From Syntrophomonadaceae bacterium (GTDB lineage Bacteria > Bacillota > Dethiobacteria > DTU022): a stretch of DNA of 10,988 nucleotides. Every line of letters begins with the position of its first letter. The stretch's first letter is position 1. The stretch spans positions 1 to 10,988 of the forward strand of contig PWSG01000027.1 of NCBI GenBank assembly GCA_003564055.1, written 5' to 3'. Under the pieces are notes generated by a model that made no database searches, had not been told where the DNA came from, and saw only the letters and a list, made by a program, of their open reading frames with translations. Shown piece by piece: positions 1 to 6,177 of this stretch. The position numbers and the translations under genes are program-made.

Positions 1-1
1 T

Positions 2-1771
2 CTCGATCAATTTGGAGAGCGTAACTACCCGGCTACTCAACAGCTGGGTTGGAGCGACCTGCAGGAAAACGAAGGCACAATTAAAAATGTGCGTCTCTGG
101 GATTACCGGCCTCTATTGACTACTTTTAACGAGCTTCAGGCTATCCGTCCATATTACCGTTTTGTAGACGTCGATATCGATCGGTACATGATTAATGACG
201 AATACCGCCAGGTTATGCTGTCTGCCCGGGAAATGGACAAAAGCCGCCTGGCCGATCAGGCTCAGACCTGGGTAAACCTTCATTTGCATTTCACTCATGG
301 TTACGGGGTTGCGATGACCCCTGTTAATGAGGTAACAGCAGAAGGAATGCCGCGTTACTTCCTGGGAGATATCCCGCCGGCGGGAGACCTTGAGCTTGAA
401 AACCCATCAATTTATTTTGGTGAGTTAACCAACGATTACGTTATTATTAATACCGACACACCCGAATTTCATTATGCTACTGCCGGTGATGAAAACGAGT
501 ATATCTTTTACGACGGCGATGCGGGAATTCGCCTGCAGTCTGTTTTCCGCAGAGCCATGCTGGCCCTGAGGTTTGCAGAATACAGGATTCTCATTTCCAA
601 CGAGTTGAGCAGTGACAGCAGAATAATCTTCGAGCGCAATATTCACGAAAGGGTAAGGAAAATTGCTCCTTTCCTTCGTTACGATAGAGATCCCTATATT
701 GTTATCAGTGATGACCGGCTGTTCTGGATCCAGGATGCTTATACCGTCACTGACCGCTATCCATATTCAGCGCCGTACGACAATATAAACTACATTCGCA
801 ACTCGGTTAAAGTTGTCATTGACGCCTACAACGGGGATGCCACATATTACATAACCGACCCGGATGATCCGCTGGTTCAGACTTACAAAAAAATATTCCC
901 TGATCTATTTAGGCCGGTTGAAGAAATGCCTGAAGACTTGATGGCTAACATACGCTATCCTTTAGACCTCTTTGACGTGCAGTCCCGGTTACTTCAGCTT
1001 TACCATATAACCGATGCAACCAGGTTTTACAGCAGGGAGGATCTCTGGGCTATTCCCTTTGAGCAGTCTTTCGGCCAGGAGCAGCTAATGGAACCTTACT
1101 ATACAATCCTGCTGCTGCCCGGTTATGATCAGCCGGAATATGTTTTAATCCTTCCCTTTACACCTGCGGCAAGAAATAACATGATTGCCTGGATGGTGGC
1201 CCGCTGTGACCAGCCCAACTACGGTGATGTTGAAATTTTCAACTTCCCCAGGGAAAGGGTCATCCTCGGGCCAAAGCAGATAGAGAACAGGATAGATCAG
1301 AGCACTGAAATATCAGAACAGTTTACTCTCTGGGGGCAGGTCGGTTCGCGGGTAATCCGTGGCAACCTGCTGGTTTTGCCTATTAACGATGCATTGCTAT
1401 ATGTAGAACCTATCTTCCTGGAAGCGGAAACAGGTGGTCTGCCAGAACTGGCCAGGGTTATAGTTGCTTTCGATGAAACTGTTGTTATGGGAGAAACCCT
1501 CGAAGAGGCCCTGATCAGGGTCTTCGGCGAAATTGATGAACTGCCGCCTGATATTCCGGTTGAAGATATTCCTGATGATTTTGAACTTGATGATCCAATG
1601 CCGGACGTGGAAATTGAACTTGAAGCCGAACTTATCGATTTAATTGTCCAGGCCCGGGTAGCTTACGAAGAAGCCCTGCAGTATCAGCAGGAAGGCGACT
1701 GGGCCGGTTACGGCGAAAAAATCAGGGAGCTCGAACAGATCCTGAACGATATGGATCGCTTTATACCTTAA
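2..1771 (+). CDS. UPF0182 family membrane protein, C-terminal part (5' truncated by window)
   Basis: This is the C-terminal 589 residues of a UPF0182 (COG1615) protein. The family has roughly 900 residues, with several N-terminal membrane helices followed by a large extracytoplasmic domain; its function is unknown. The frame is open to the left edge, so the GTG at 89 is an internal valine and not the start: the family motif (N)VRLWDYRPLL crosses it. Other family landmarks, in order, are IRPYYRFVDVDIDRY, QVMLSARE, THGYGVAMTPVNEVT, PSIYFGE, SRIIFERNIHERV, KIAPFLRYDRDPY, NYIRNSVKVVIDAY, IRYPLDLF, NMIAWMVARCD, LWGQVGSRVIRGNLLV and LLYVEPIFLEA. After the core comes a strongly acidic stretch (about 1545-1630), then a helical tail (about 1630-1765) with the heptad-like, GDWAGYG-containing ending typical of Firmicutes members. 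All predicted membrane helices lie outside the window. The family assignment is very secure; the biochemical role is unknown. Confidence 0.95.
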   Translation, partial: LDQFGERNYPATQQLGWSDLQENEGTIKNVRLWDYRPLLTTFNELQAIRPYYRFVDVDIDRYMINDEYRQVMLSAREMDKSRLADQAQTWVNLHLHFTHGYGVAMTPVNEVTAEGMPRYFLGDIPPAGDLELENPSIYFGELTNDYVIINTDTPEFHYATAGDENEYIFYDGDAGIRLQSVFRRAMLALRFAEYRILISNELSSDSRIIFERNIHERVRKIAPFLRYDRDPYIVISDDRLFWIQDAYTVTDRYPYSAPYDNINYIRNSVKVVIDAYNGDATYYITDPDDPLVQTYKKIFPDLFRPVEEMPEDLMANIRYPLDLFDVQSRLLQLYHITDATRFYSREDLWAIPFEQSFGQEQLMEPYYTILLLPGYDQPEYVLILPFTPAARNNMIAWMVARCDQPNYGDVEIFNFPRERVILGPKQIENRIDQSTEISEQFTLWGQVGSRVIRGNLLVLPINDALLYVEPIFLEAETGGLPELARVIVAFDETVVMGETLEEALIRVFGEIDELPPDIPVEDIPDDFELDDPMPDVEIELEAELIDLIVQARVAYEEALQYQQEGDWAGYGEKIRELEQILNDMDRFIP

Positions 1772-1786
1772 ACTTAGATGCACATG

Positions 1787-1805
1787 AAAGCATTCTTTAT
1801 GCTTT
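1787..1805. repeat. 7-bp perfect hairpin after UPF0182 stop
   Basis: The arms AAAGCAT (1787-1793) and ATGCTTT (1799-1805) are exact reverse complements around a 5-nt loop. The hairpin starts 15 nt after the UPF0182 stop codon. The stem is AT-rich and the next bases (AAGGATATG) are not a T-run, so it may act as an mRNA 3'-end stabiliser or be a decayed terminator. Its role is inferred only from position. Confidence 0.4.
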
Positions 1806-1845
1806 AAGGATATGTATATTAAATGTAATGTAAAAAATCCCATGA

Positions 1846-1928
1846 GGGAGATAATGAACTCACAGTGAGTGTGCATAAAAACCAAACAGGAGAGCTGCAG
1901 GCCTGCTTAGCGGTTCATTATAACTCCC
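1846..1928. repeat. 83-nt interrupted inverted repeat (structured RNA or MITE-like)
   Basis: The left arm GGGAG-ATAATGAAC (1846-1859) pairs fully with the right arm GTTCATTAT-aa-CTCCC (1913-1928), apart from a 2-nt bulge (1922-1923). Two smaller dyads are nested inside: ACTCAC-A-GTGAGT (1858-1870) and the 10-bp palindrome GCAGGCCTGC (1897-1906). Fourteen matching bases in opposed arms about 53 nt apart are unlikely by chance. The element could be a folded leader or small RNA, or a small non-autonomous element with 14-bp ends. I see no target-site duplication next to it. Function is not established. Confidence 0.45.
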
Positions 1929-1951
1929 TCTCTTTGTTAAAAGCGGAGGGA
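1925..1951. repeat. 10-bp hairpin overlapping the right arm of the 83-nt dyad
   Basis: TCCCTC (1925-1930) pairs with GAGGGA (1946-1951), and CTTT (1932-1935) pairs with AAAG (1940-1943) around a GTTA loop, with a small internal loop between the two helices. Bases 1925-1928 are also needed by the right arm of the 83-nt dyad, so the two folds exclude each other in part. The following GGGTGAGGG-type sequence resembles dispersed palindromic elements seen in many genomes; that comparison is from memory and unverified. No T-run follows, so it is not a terminator. Confidence 0.4.
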
Positions 1952-2016
1952 TTGGGTGAGGGTTTACTGCTATCTGGACACGATGTCACTAACCTTTCTT
2001 TAAGGAGAATAACTCT

Positions 2017-3615
2017 GTGTCAGCCGAAGAATATATAATCTACACTGATGGAGCCTGCTCAGGCAACCCCGGTCCCGGCGGCTGGGGTGCGGTAATCCTT
2101 GATGGGGACTCTGTACAGGAAATTAGCGGAAGCGCTGACGAAACAACCAACCAGCGCATGGAACTGCAGGCCGCGGTAGAAGCCCTGCGCCATGTCCCGC
2201 CCGGCAGCAAAGTTAAACTGTATAGTGACAGCGCTTACCTGGTCAACTGTTTTAATGAGGGTTGGATGAAACGCTGGCTGAGCAATGGCTGGCAGAGCAG
2301 CAAGGGTAAAAAAGTAGAGAACCAGGATCTGTGGGAACTGCTTTTTGAACTAGCAGAGATAAACAGGGTCGAGTGGATCAAGGTCAAGGGCCATGCTGAT
2401 GATCGGTATAACCAGTGCTGCGACAAACTGGCACGCGGAGCTATTAATAAAAGTCAGAATAAGGGCGCTGGAGATGAAAATTTATCTGCAGAAGCAGAAG
2501 ATACAGGCAAATTTAAGACTAAAGGCGGTCGGAAATTGCGGCGCATTGGCTTGCTCACCGGTGGCGGCGACTGTCCAGGCTTAAACGCGGTTATCCGCGC
2601 GGTTGTTAAAGGAGCAGGCTATAATTATGATATCGAATCAATAGGCTTTAATAATGGTTTCAAAGGCCTGGTGGAAAATGATGCGGTAGTGCTCGATGAC
2701 TATGCGGTATCGGGAATTCTTACCCGTGGGGGAACCATACTCGGTACTTCTAATCGTGATAATCCTTTCGACTTCAGACCCGGAGGTTCCGATTACCAGG
2801 AAACCGGTGTAGATCGCTCTTCTGATGCTGTTGAAAATTTGGCAAAGAGAAATATTGAAGCGCTTGTTGTGATCGGTGGTGATGGCAGTTTGCTTCTGGC
2901 CCACCGTTTTAGCAAACTGGGCGTTCCGGTAATCGGCATCCCCAAAACAATTGACAACGATCTGCCTGCTACTGATATTACCTTTGGTTTTGATTCGGCG
3001 GTTACTACTGCTACTGAAGCGATCGATAAGATTCATACCACCGCCGAATCACATCACCGCGTTATGGTTGTAGAAGTAATGGGCCGTCATGCAGGATGGA
3101 TTGCCCTGCAGGCCGGCATGGCCGGTGGCGGCGACATTATACTTATTCCAGAACTGCCCTTCAAATATTCTTATGTTGCCGAAAAAATTACGGAGCGCCG
3201 CCGGAGAGGTAAAAAATTCAGTATCGTTGTTGTCGCTGAAGGGGCATATCCTGCCGGTGAAGAGCCCATCTATCAGCAAAAAGGTGATGTAAAAAGACTT
3301 GGTGGAATTGGGACCGTGGTATCGCGTGAAATTGAAAAACTTACCGGCATGGAAAGCAGGGCTACGGTTTTAGGACACCTGCAGCGCGGTGGCAGCCCCA
3401 CCTCTTACGATCGGGTTCTGGCTACTCGTTTTGGAGTTAAAGCAGTTGAACTCTTTCAAAAGGGGCATTTCAATGAAATGGTTTGCCTTAAGGGAAACCA
3501 GGTTAAGTCGGTTGATCTTGAAGAAGCAGTTCAAGGAACCAAACGGGTTGATCCGGACAGCGAACTGGTGCGCACAGCTCTTGCCGTAGGAACTTCATTC
3601 GGCCATCTCCTTTAA
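2017..3615 (+). CDS. RNase HI / 6-phosphofructokinase fusion protein
   Basis: One uninterrupted 532-residue ORF joins two cytoplasmic enzymes. Residues 5-143 are a type I ribonuclease H, which cleaves the RNA of RNA-DNA hybrids. Its catalytic carboxylates D11 (TDGACSGNPG), E49 (RMELQ), D71 (YSDS) and D136 and the loop histidine H126 (KGHAD) are all present, as is the W/K-rich basic handle (about 83-103). Residues 144-173 are a polar, charged linker. Residues 174-532 are a full-length PfkA-type phosphofructokinase (fructose-6-phosphate to fructose-1,6-bisphosphate), with GGGDCPGLN (182-190), GGDGS (287-291), PKTIDND (309-315, catalytic base D313) and MGRHAG (355-360). The Gly at 290 (E. coli 104) is the ATP-type residue; the Lys at 310 (E. 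coli 124) is typical of PPi-type and mixed group III enzymes, so ATP use is predicted but not certain. The GTG start has AAGGAG at 2002-2007. The stop overlaps the ecfT stop by 4 nt. An internal TTG (2536) could also yield PFK alone. Confidence 0.93.
   Translation: MSAEEYIIYTDGACSGNPGPGGWGAVILDGDSVQEISGSADETTNQRMELQAAVEALRHVPPGSKVKLYSDSAYLVNCFNEGWMKRWLSNGWQSSKGKKVENQDLWELLFELAEINRVEWIKVKGHADDRYNQCCDKLARGAINKSQNKGAGDENLSAEAEDTGKFKTKGGRKLRRIGLLTGGGDCPGLNAVIRAVVKGAGYNYDIESIGFNNGFKGLVENDAVVLDDYAVSGILTRGGTILGTSNRDNPFDFRPGGSDYQETGVDRSSDAVENLAKRNIEALVVIGGDGSLLLAHRFSKLGVPVIGIPKTIDNDLPATDITFGFDSAVTTATEAIDKIHTTAESHHRVMVVEVMGRHAGWIALQAGMAGGGDIILIPELPFKYSYVAEKITERRRRGKKFSIVVVAEGAYPAGEEPIYQQKGDVKRLGGIGTVVSREIEKLTGMESRATVLGHLQRGGSPTSYDRVLATRFGVKAVELFQKGHFNEMVCLKGNQVKSVDLEEAVQGTKRVDPDSELVRTALAVGTSFGHLL
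2521..2538 (+). promoter_or_regulatory. Possible internal ribosome site and TTG start for stand-alone PFK
   Basis: AAAGGCGGT (2521-2529) differs from the ideal AAAGGAGGT at one base. It is followed after 6 nt by an in-frame TTG (2536-2538, codon 174). Initiation there would give a protein beginning M-R-R-I-G-L-L-T-G-G-G, which is how separate phosphofructokinases start, with a normal family length of 359 residues. The position at the domain boundary suggests the remains of, or a working, separate pfkA start. That it is used is inference; the bases encode K-G-G-R-K in the linker in any case. Confidence 0.4.
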
Positions 3616-4439
3616 ATCTGAGGAGCTGCGGAAATAATTATATAGATCATCAGGATAGTAAATAACAGCATAATCAAGCCGGCACCGAGATCAACCCTGC
3701 CCATGTGCAGGGTTTTCATTTTTGTCCTTCCCTTACCACCGCTATAGCTGCGGGCTTCCATGGCCACGATTAACTCTTCTGCCCGCTTGAATGCATTAAT
3801 AAACAGGGGCAGGAAAACAGGAAATAGCTTCCTGGTTTTTTGAATAAAACTGCCCCGATCGAAAGCTACTCCCCTGGCCATTTGTGCCTTGATTATTTTA
3901 TCCAGCTCTTCAGCTAAAATTAAAACAAAACGCAGGGCAATAATCATGGTCATTACCAGTTCCTGGGACGGAAGGCCAATTTTTCTAAGCGGTTTTAGTA
4001 AGCTTTCCAACCCGTCTGTAAGGTTGACAATAGAAGTAGTGAGGGTCAGAATTGTAGTTACCGTAAAGAGGAAAAGAACACGAAGGGTAATTATATTGCC
4101 CATGTGCAACCCCGCATCGGTTGCTGTGAAAATCCACCATGAAAATAAAATATTCGCATCGGGAGTGGAATATAAAAAGAATTGAAAAATCCACATTAGG
4201 AGCAGCACGGGCAGCATAGGTTTTAGGCCGCAGAGTGCATAACTTAAAGGAATGCCGGCAAAAACTATTATCCCGGCGGTAAATATTAGAAAAAACCCAT
4301 AAGCCTCGTAAGATTTTATAAAAAGCAGCAGGGTAATGAGCATGGTGGCGGCAATTATTTTTGTTCTTGGGTCCAGGCGGTGGATAGCTGTTTCCCCCGG
4401 CAGGTATACCCCCAGAGTTATATTCCTGGTTAGTTCCAA
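3612..4439 (-). CDS. ecfT: ECF transporter transmembrane component EcfT
   Basis: EcfT is the integral-membrane scaffold of an energy-coupling factor transporter: it links the two ATPases to the substrate-binding S component. The 275-residue protein starts with the family's GVYLPGETAIHRLDPRTKI segment. It then has hydrophobic helices at about 27-42, 46-62, 74-92, 114-136, 160-178 and 250-271. Both cytoplasmic coupling motifs, which dock into the ATPase grooves, are present: AQMARG (185-190) and AMEARSY (226-232, with ARS in place of the commoner ARG). The length is normal. The start is TTG (4437-4439), overlapping the end of ecfA2 by 10 nt, with AGGTG 8 nt upstream; this implies translational coupling. 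It is the last gene of the operon, and its stop codon overlaps that of the convergent RNase HI-PFK gene. A plus-strand terminator is embedded near its 3' end. Confidence 0.93.
   Translation of the reverse strand: MELTRNITLGVYLPGETAIHRLDPRTKIIAATMLITLLLFIKSYEAYGFFLIFTAGIIVFAGIPLSYALCGLKPMLPVLLLMWIFQFFLYSTPDANILFSWWIFTATDAGLHMGNIITLRVLFLFTVTTILTLTTSIVNLTDGLESLLKPLRKIGLPSQELVMTMIIALRFVLILAEELDKIIKAQMARGVAFDRGSFIQKTRKLFPVFLPLFINAFKRAEELIVAMEARSYSGGKGRTKMKTLHMGRVDLGAGLIMLLFTILMIYIIISAAPQI
3693..3724 (+). terminator. Plus-strand intrinsic terminator inside ecfT
   Basis: AACCCTGC (3693-3700), loop CCATGT (3701-3706) and GCAGGGTT (3707-3714) form a perfect 8-bp stem, followed on the plus strand by TTCATTTTTG. 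This is a good rho-independent terminator 78 nt beyond the RNase HI-PFK stop, and the only one visible for that gene. It lies within the opposite-strand ecfT coding sequence, over codons for about residues 239-249, the cytoplasmic stretch before the last membrane helix. In the ecfT direction no T-run follows the stem, so only plus-strand transcripts should stop here. Confidence 0.72.
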
Positions 4440-5305
4440 TGCTTTTTCACCTGCCCTTCCTGCAGGTTTTCAGCAATTTTTTGCAGAGCTTCTTCCAGGT
4501 TTAATACAGCGTCGGGCATGTTGTATCCACAGGAGCTTAACCGCTCAGCAATTATCATTATTTCGGGCATTTCCAGTCCGATTGCTTTTAGATCAGCAGT
4601 TTTTCTAAAAACCTGCCTGGTATTATCATCTTTGACAATTCTGCCCCGATCAACAACAATAATCCGCTCAGCAAGTTCAGCTACCTCATCCATACTGTTA
4701 GATATGAAGATAATTGTAATCTTTTCTTCGCTGTGCAGTTTTCTGATCACTTTAAGTATTTCTTCACGACCACGTGGATCAAGCCCTGCAGTGATATCAT
4801 CTAAAACCAGGATTTTTGGCCTGCAGGCTAAAACCCCAGCGATTGCAACCCTTCTTTTTTGTCCTCCGCTTAAGGCAAAAATGTCGCGGTCGTTAAAACT
4901 TGTGTAATCAAGGCCAACCTGGGACATTGCCCTGGATACTCTTTTTATTATTTCCGGAGATTTAAGCCCCTGGTTTTTTGGCCCAAAAGCAATATCTTCA
5001 CCAACTGTAGCGGCGAAAAGCTGGTAGTCTGGATTTTGAAAAACATAACCAACATCGTGCCGTAAGCGGATTAAGTCCGCGTTTTTATCAGCAGTATCGC
5101 AATTGTTTACAATTACCCTGCCCTGCTGGGGTATAAAAAGAGCATTAAAGTGTTGAGCCAGCGTGGTTTTCCCTGCCTGCGTCGGGCCTATAAGGCCAAC
5201 AAATTCACCATCTTCAATATGCAGGGTTACTCCCTGCAGAACCTCTTTTTCAAAAGGTGTGCCCTTTTTATAGCTAAAGCAGAGATCGGTTACTTCAATT
5301 GGCAT
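4430..5305 (-). CDS. ecfA2: ECF transporter ATPase EcfA2 (degenerate catalytic residues)
   Basis: This is the second ABC ATPase of the ECF module, 291 residues and cytoplasmic; it is expected to pair with EcfA1 under EcfT. Visible motifs are Walker A GPTQAGKTT (40-48), Q-loop Q90 in VFQNPDYQLF, a fully canonical signature ALSGGQKRRVAIAG (144-157), Walker B ILVLDDITAGLDP (165-177) and the switch region IFISNSMDEV (199-208). Three positions depart from the usual form: Q43 replaces a Walker A glycine, D170 replaces the catalytic glutamate (LDD-I for LDE-P), and N203 replaces the switch histidine. The K46, D169 and signature residues remain, so nucleotide binding is likely but hydrolysis at its own site may be weak. 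The ATG start lies inside the 3' end of ecfA1 (16-nt overlap); the nearest GAGGAG is 14 nt upstream, rather far. The C-terminal tail (about 235-291) is of the usual ECF ATPase type. Confidence 0.94.
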   Translation of the reverse strand: MPIEVTDLCFSYKKGTPFEKEVLQGVTLHIEDGEFVGLIGPTQAGKTTLAQHFNALFIPQQGRVIVNNCDTADKNADLIRLRHDVGYVFQNPDYQLFAATVGEDIAFGPKNQGLKSPEIIKRVSRAMSQVGLDYTSFNDRDIFALSGGQKRRVAIAGVLACRPKILVLDDITAGLDPRGREEILKVIRKLHSEEKITIIFISNSMDEVAELAERIIVVDRGRIVKDDNTRQVFRKTADLKAIGLEMPEIMIIAERLSSCGYNMPDAVLNLEEALQKIAENLQEGQVKKHWN

Positions 5306-6129
5306 AGAAAGTTAATAATCTCCTCGGAGCGAATAATGTTATCCGGCAAATTTATTCCTCTTAAACGCAGCCCCTGCGCCAGCTGAGTAGCAACAGGGTA
5401 ATCAAGGCCGAGGCTAATAATCTTATCTCCCCGGCCAAACACTTCACAGGGTGTGCCTTCCATCTCAATGATTCCCTGGTCCATAACAATCATTCTGTCA
5501 CAGTGGATTGCTTCATTCATGTAATGGGTAAGTAAAATAGTGGTGATTTTTTCATCCCGATTCAAGCGCAGGATGCTTTCCAAAACTTCACGTCTGCCGC
5601 GCGGATCTAAATGTGCTGTAGGTTCGTCGAGAACAATACAGCCTGGCTTCATCGCTAACACACCGGCAATGGCAACGAGCTGTTTCTGACCTTCTGAAAG
5701 CAGGTTGGGAGATTCATAACGCAAGTCCTGCAGGTTCAGAGTATCCAGAGCCTGGTTAACCCGTTCCCTGATCAGAGCGGGAGGGAGACCCAGGTTTTCA
5801 GGTCCGAAAGCAATATCTTCTTCAACAATGCTGCTTATTAACTGATTATCGGGATTTTGAAAAACCATGCCAACCAGCTTGCGGATGGTCGAAACATTAT
5901 TTTTGTCAGCAACCGAAAGGCCATTAACTAATACTTTGCCTCCAGTGGGAGTTAATAAGCCGTTAAAGTGACGGGCAAGGGTTGATTTTCCAGAGCCGTT
6001 TTGACCGGTAATGGCCAGCATTTCGCCACGTTTAACCTGCAGGTTGATACCGTTTAAAGCTTTAATTTCTTTACCGCTTCCTGCACGGTAAGTATAAGAC
6101 AGATCAATTGCTTCAATTAGAGGATTCAA
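5290..6129 (-). CDS. ecfA1: ECF transporter ATPase EcfA1 (LSEGQ signature variant)
   Basis: This is the first ABC ATPase of the ECF module: 279 residues, cytoplasmic, hydrolysing ATP to drive micronutrient uptake. Walker A GQNGSGKST (42-50), Q-loop Q91 in VFQNPDNQL, Walker B CIVLDEPTAHLDP (164-176, catalytic E169) and switch histidine H202 (LLTHYM) are all canonical. The signature motif is not: it reads LSEGQ (144-148), with Glu in place of the first signature glycine. In a dimer that signature faces the Walker motifs of EcfA2, which are themselves degenerate. The start is TTG (6127-6129) with AAGGGGC about 9 nt upstream. No other normal start codon lies between it and the in-frame upstream stop, which is the ecfS stop. 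It follows ecfS after 48 nt and overlaps ecfA2 by 16 nt. The TTG start is probable, not proven. Confidence 0.95.
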   Translation of the reverse strand: MNPLIEAIDLSYTYRAGSGKEIKALNGINLQVKRGEMLAITGQNGSGKSTLARHFNGLLTPTGGKVLVNGLSVADKNNVSTIRKLVGMVFQNPDNQLISSIVEEDIAFGPENLGLPPALIRERVNQALDTLNLQDLRYESPNLLSEGQKQLVAIAGVLAMKPGCIVLDEPTAHLDPRGRREVLESILRLNRDEKITTILLTHYMNEAIHCDRMIVMDQGIIEMEGTPCEVFGRGDKIISLGLDYPVATQLAQGLRLRGINLPDNIIRSEEIINFLCQLK

Positions 6130-6177
6130 AGTATTAAAGCCCCTTACGTGTAATATAATAACAAGACAATAACATAC

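Larger units (their letters stand above)
1772..2016 (+). other. Gene-free leader rich in inverted repeats, upstream of the RNase HI-PFK gene
   Basis: I see no credible ORF in these 245 bases. They hold three dyads: a 7-bp perfect hairpin at 1787-1805 (AAAGCAT, loop TCTTT, ATGCTTT) just after the UPF0182 stop; a long interrupted inverted repeat at 1846-1928; and a hairpin at 1925-1951 that shares bases with it. None is followed by a T-run on the plus strand, so none is a classical terminator for the upstream gene. No recognised riboswitch core (T-box, FMN, TPP, SAM, cobalamin or glycine) was found by eye. No convincing sigma-A promoter was found. The region could be an mRNA leader, a small structured RNA or a MITE-like relic. 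Confidence 0.5.

Noticed and set aside
89..91. GTG as the start of the first gene
   Set aside because: The frame is open to base 2 and the upstream residues match the UPF0182 motif, so this is an internal valine of a gene cut by the window edge.
1836..1849. Minus-strand TCCC-TCAT-GGGA with a T-run as terminator
   Set aside because: The stem has only four pairs, and no minus-strand gene lies upstream.
1640..1885. Minus-strand ORF of 81 codons across the UPF0182 3' end
   Set aside because: It is mostly antisense to a secure gene, with no ribosome site and a composition explained by the opposite frame.
1924..1965. T-box or other named riboswitch before the fusion gene
   Set aside because: GGGTGAGGG superficially recalls a T-box, but the conserved GGUGGNACCGCG core and specifier stem are absent, and no other known aptamer core was found.
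2638..3036. Minus-strand ORF of 132 codons inside the PFK domain
   Set aside because: It is a shadow of the PFK coding frame and has no family features.
3466..3480. Perfect dyad CATTTC-AAT-GAAATG, a possible minus-strand terminator for the ecf operon
   Set aside because: The stem is AT-rich and on the minus strand is followed by CCCC before only four Ts; it lies about 130 nt past the ecfT stop inside PFK. Too weak to call.
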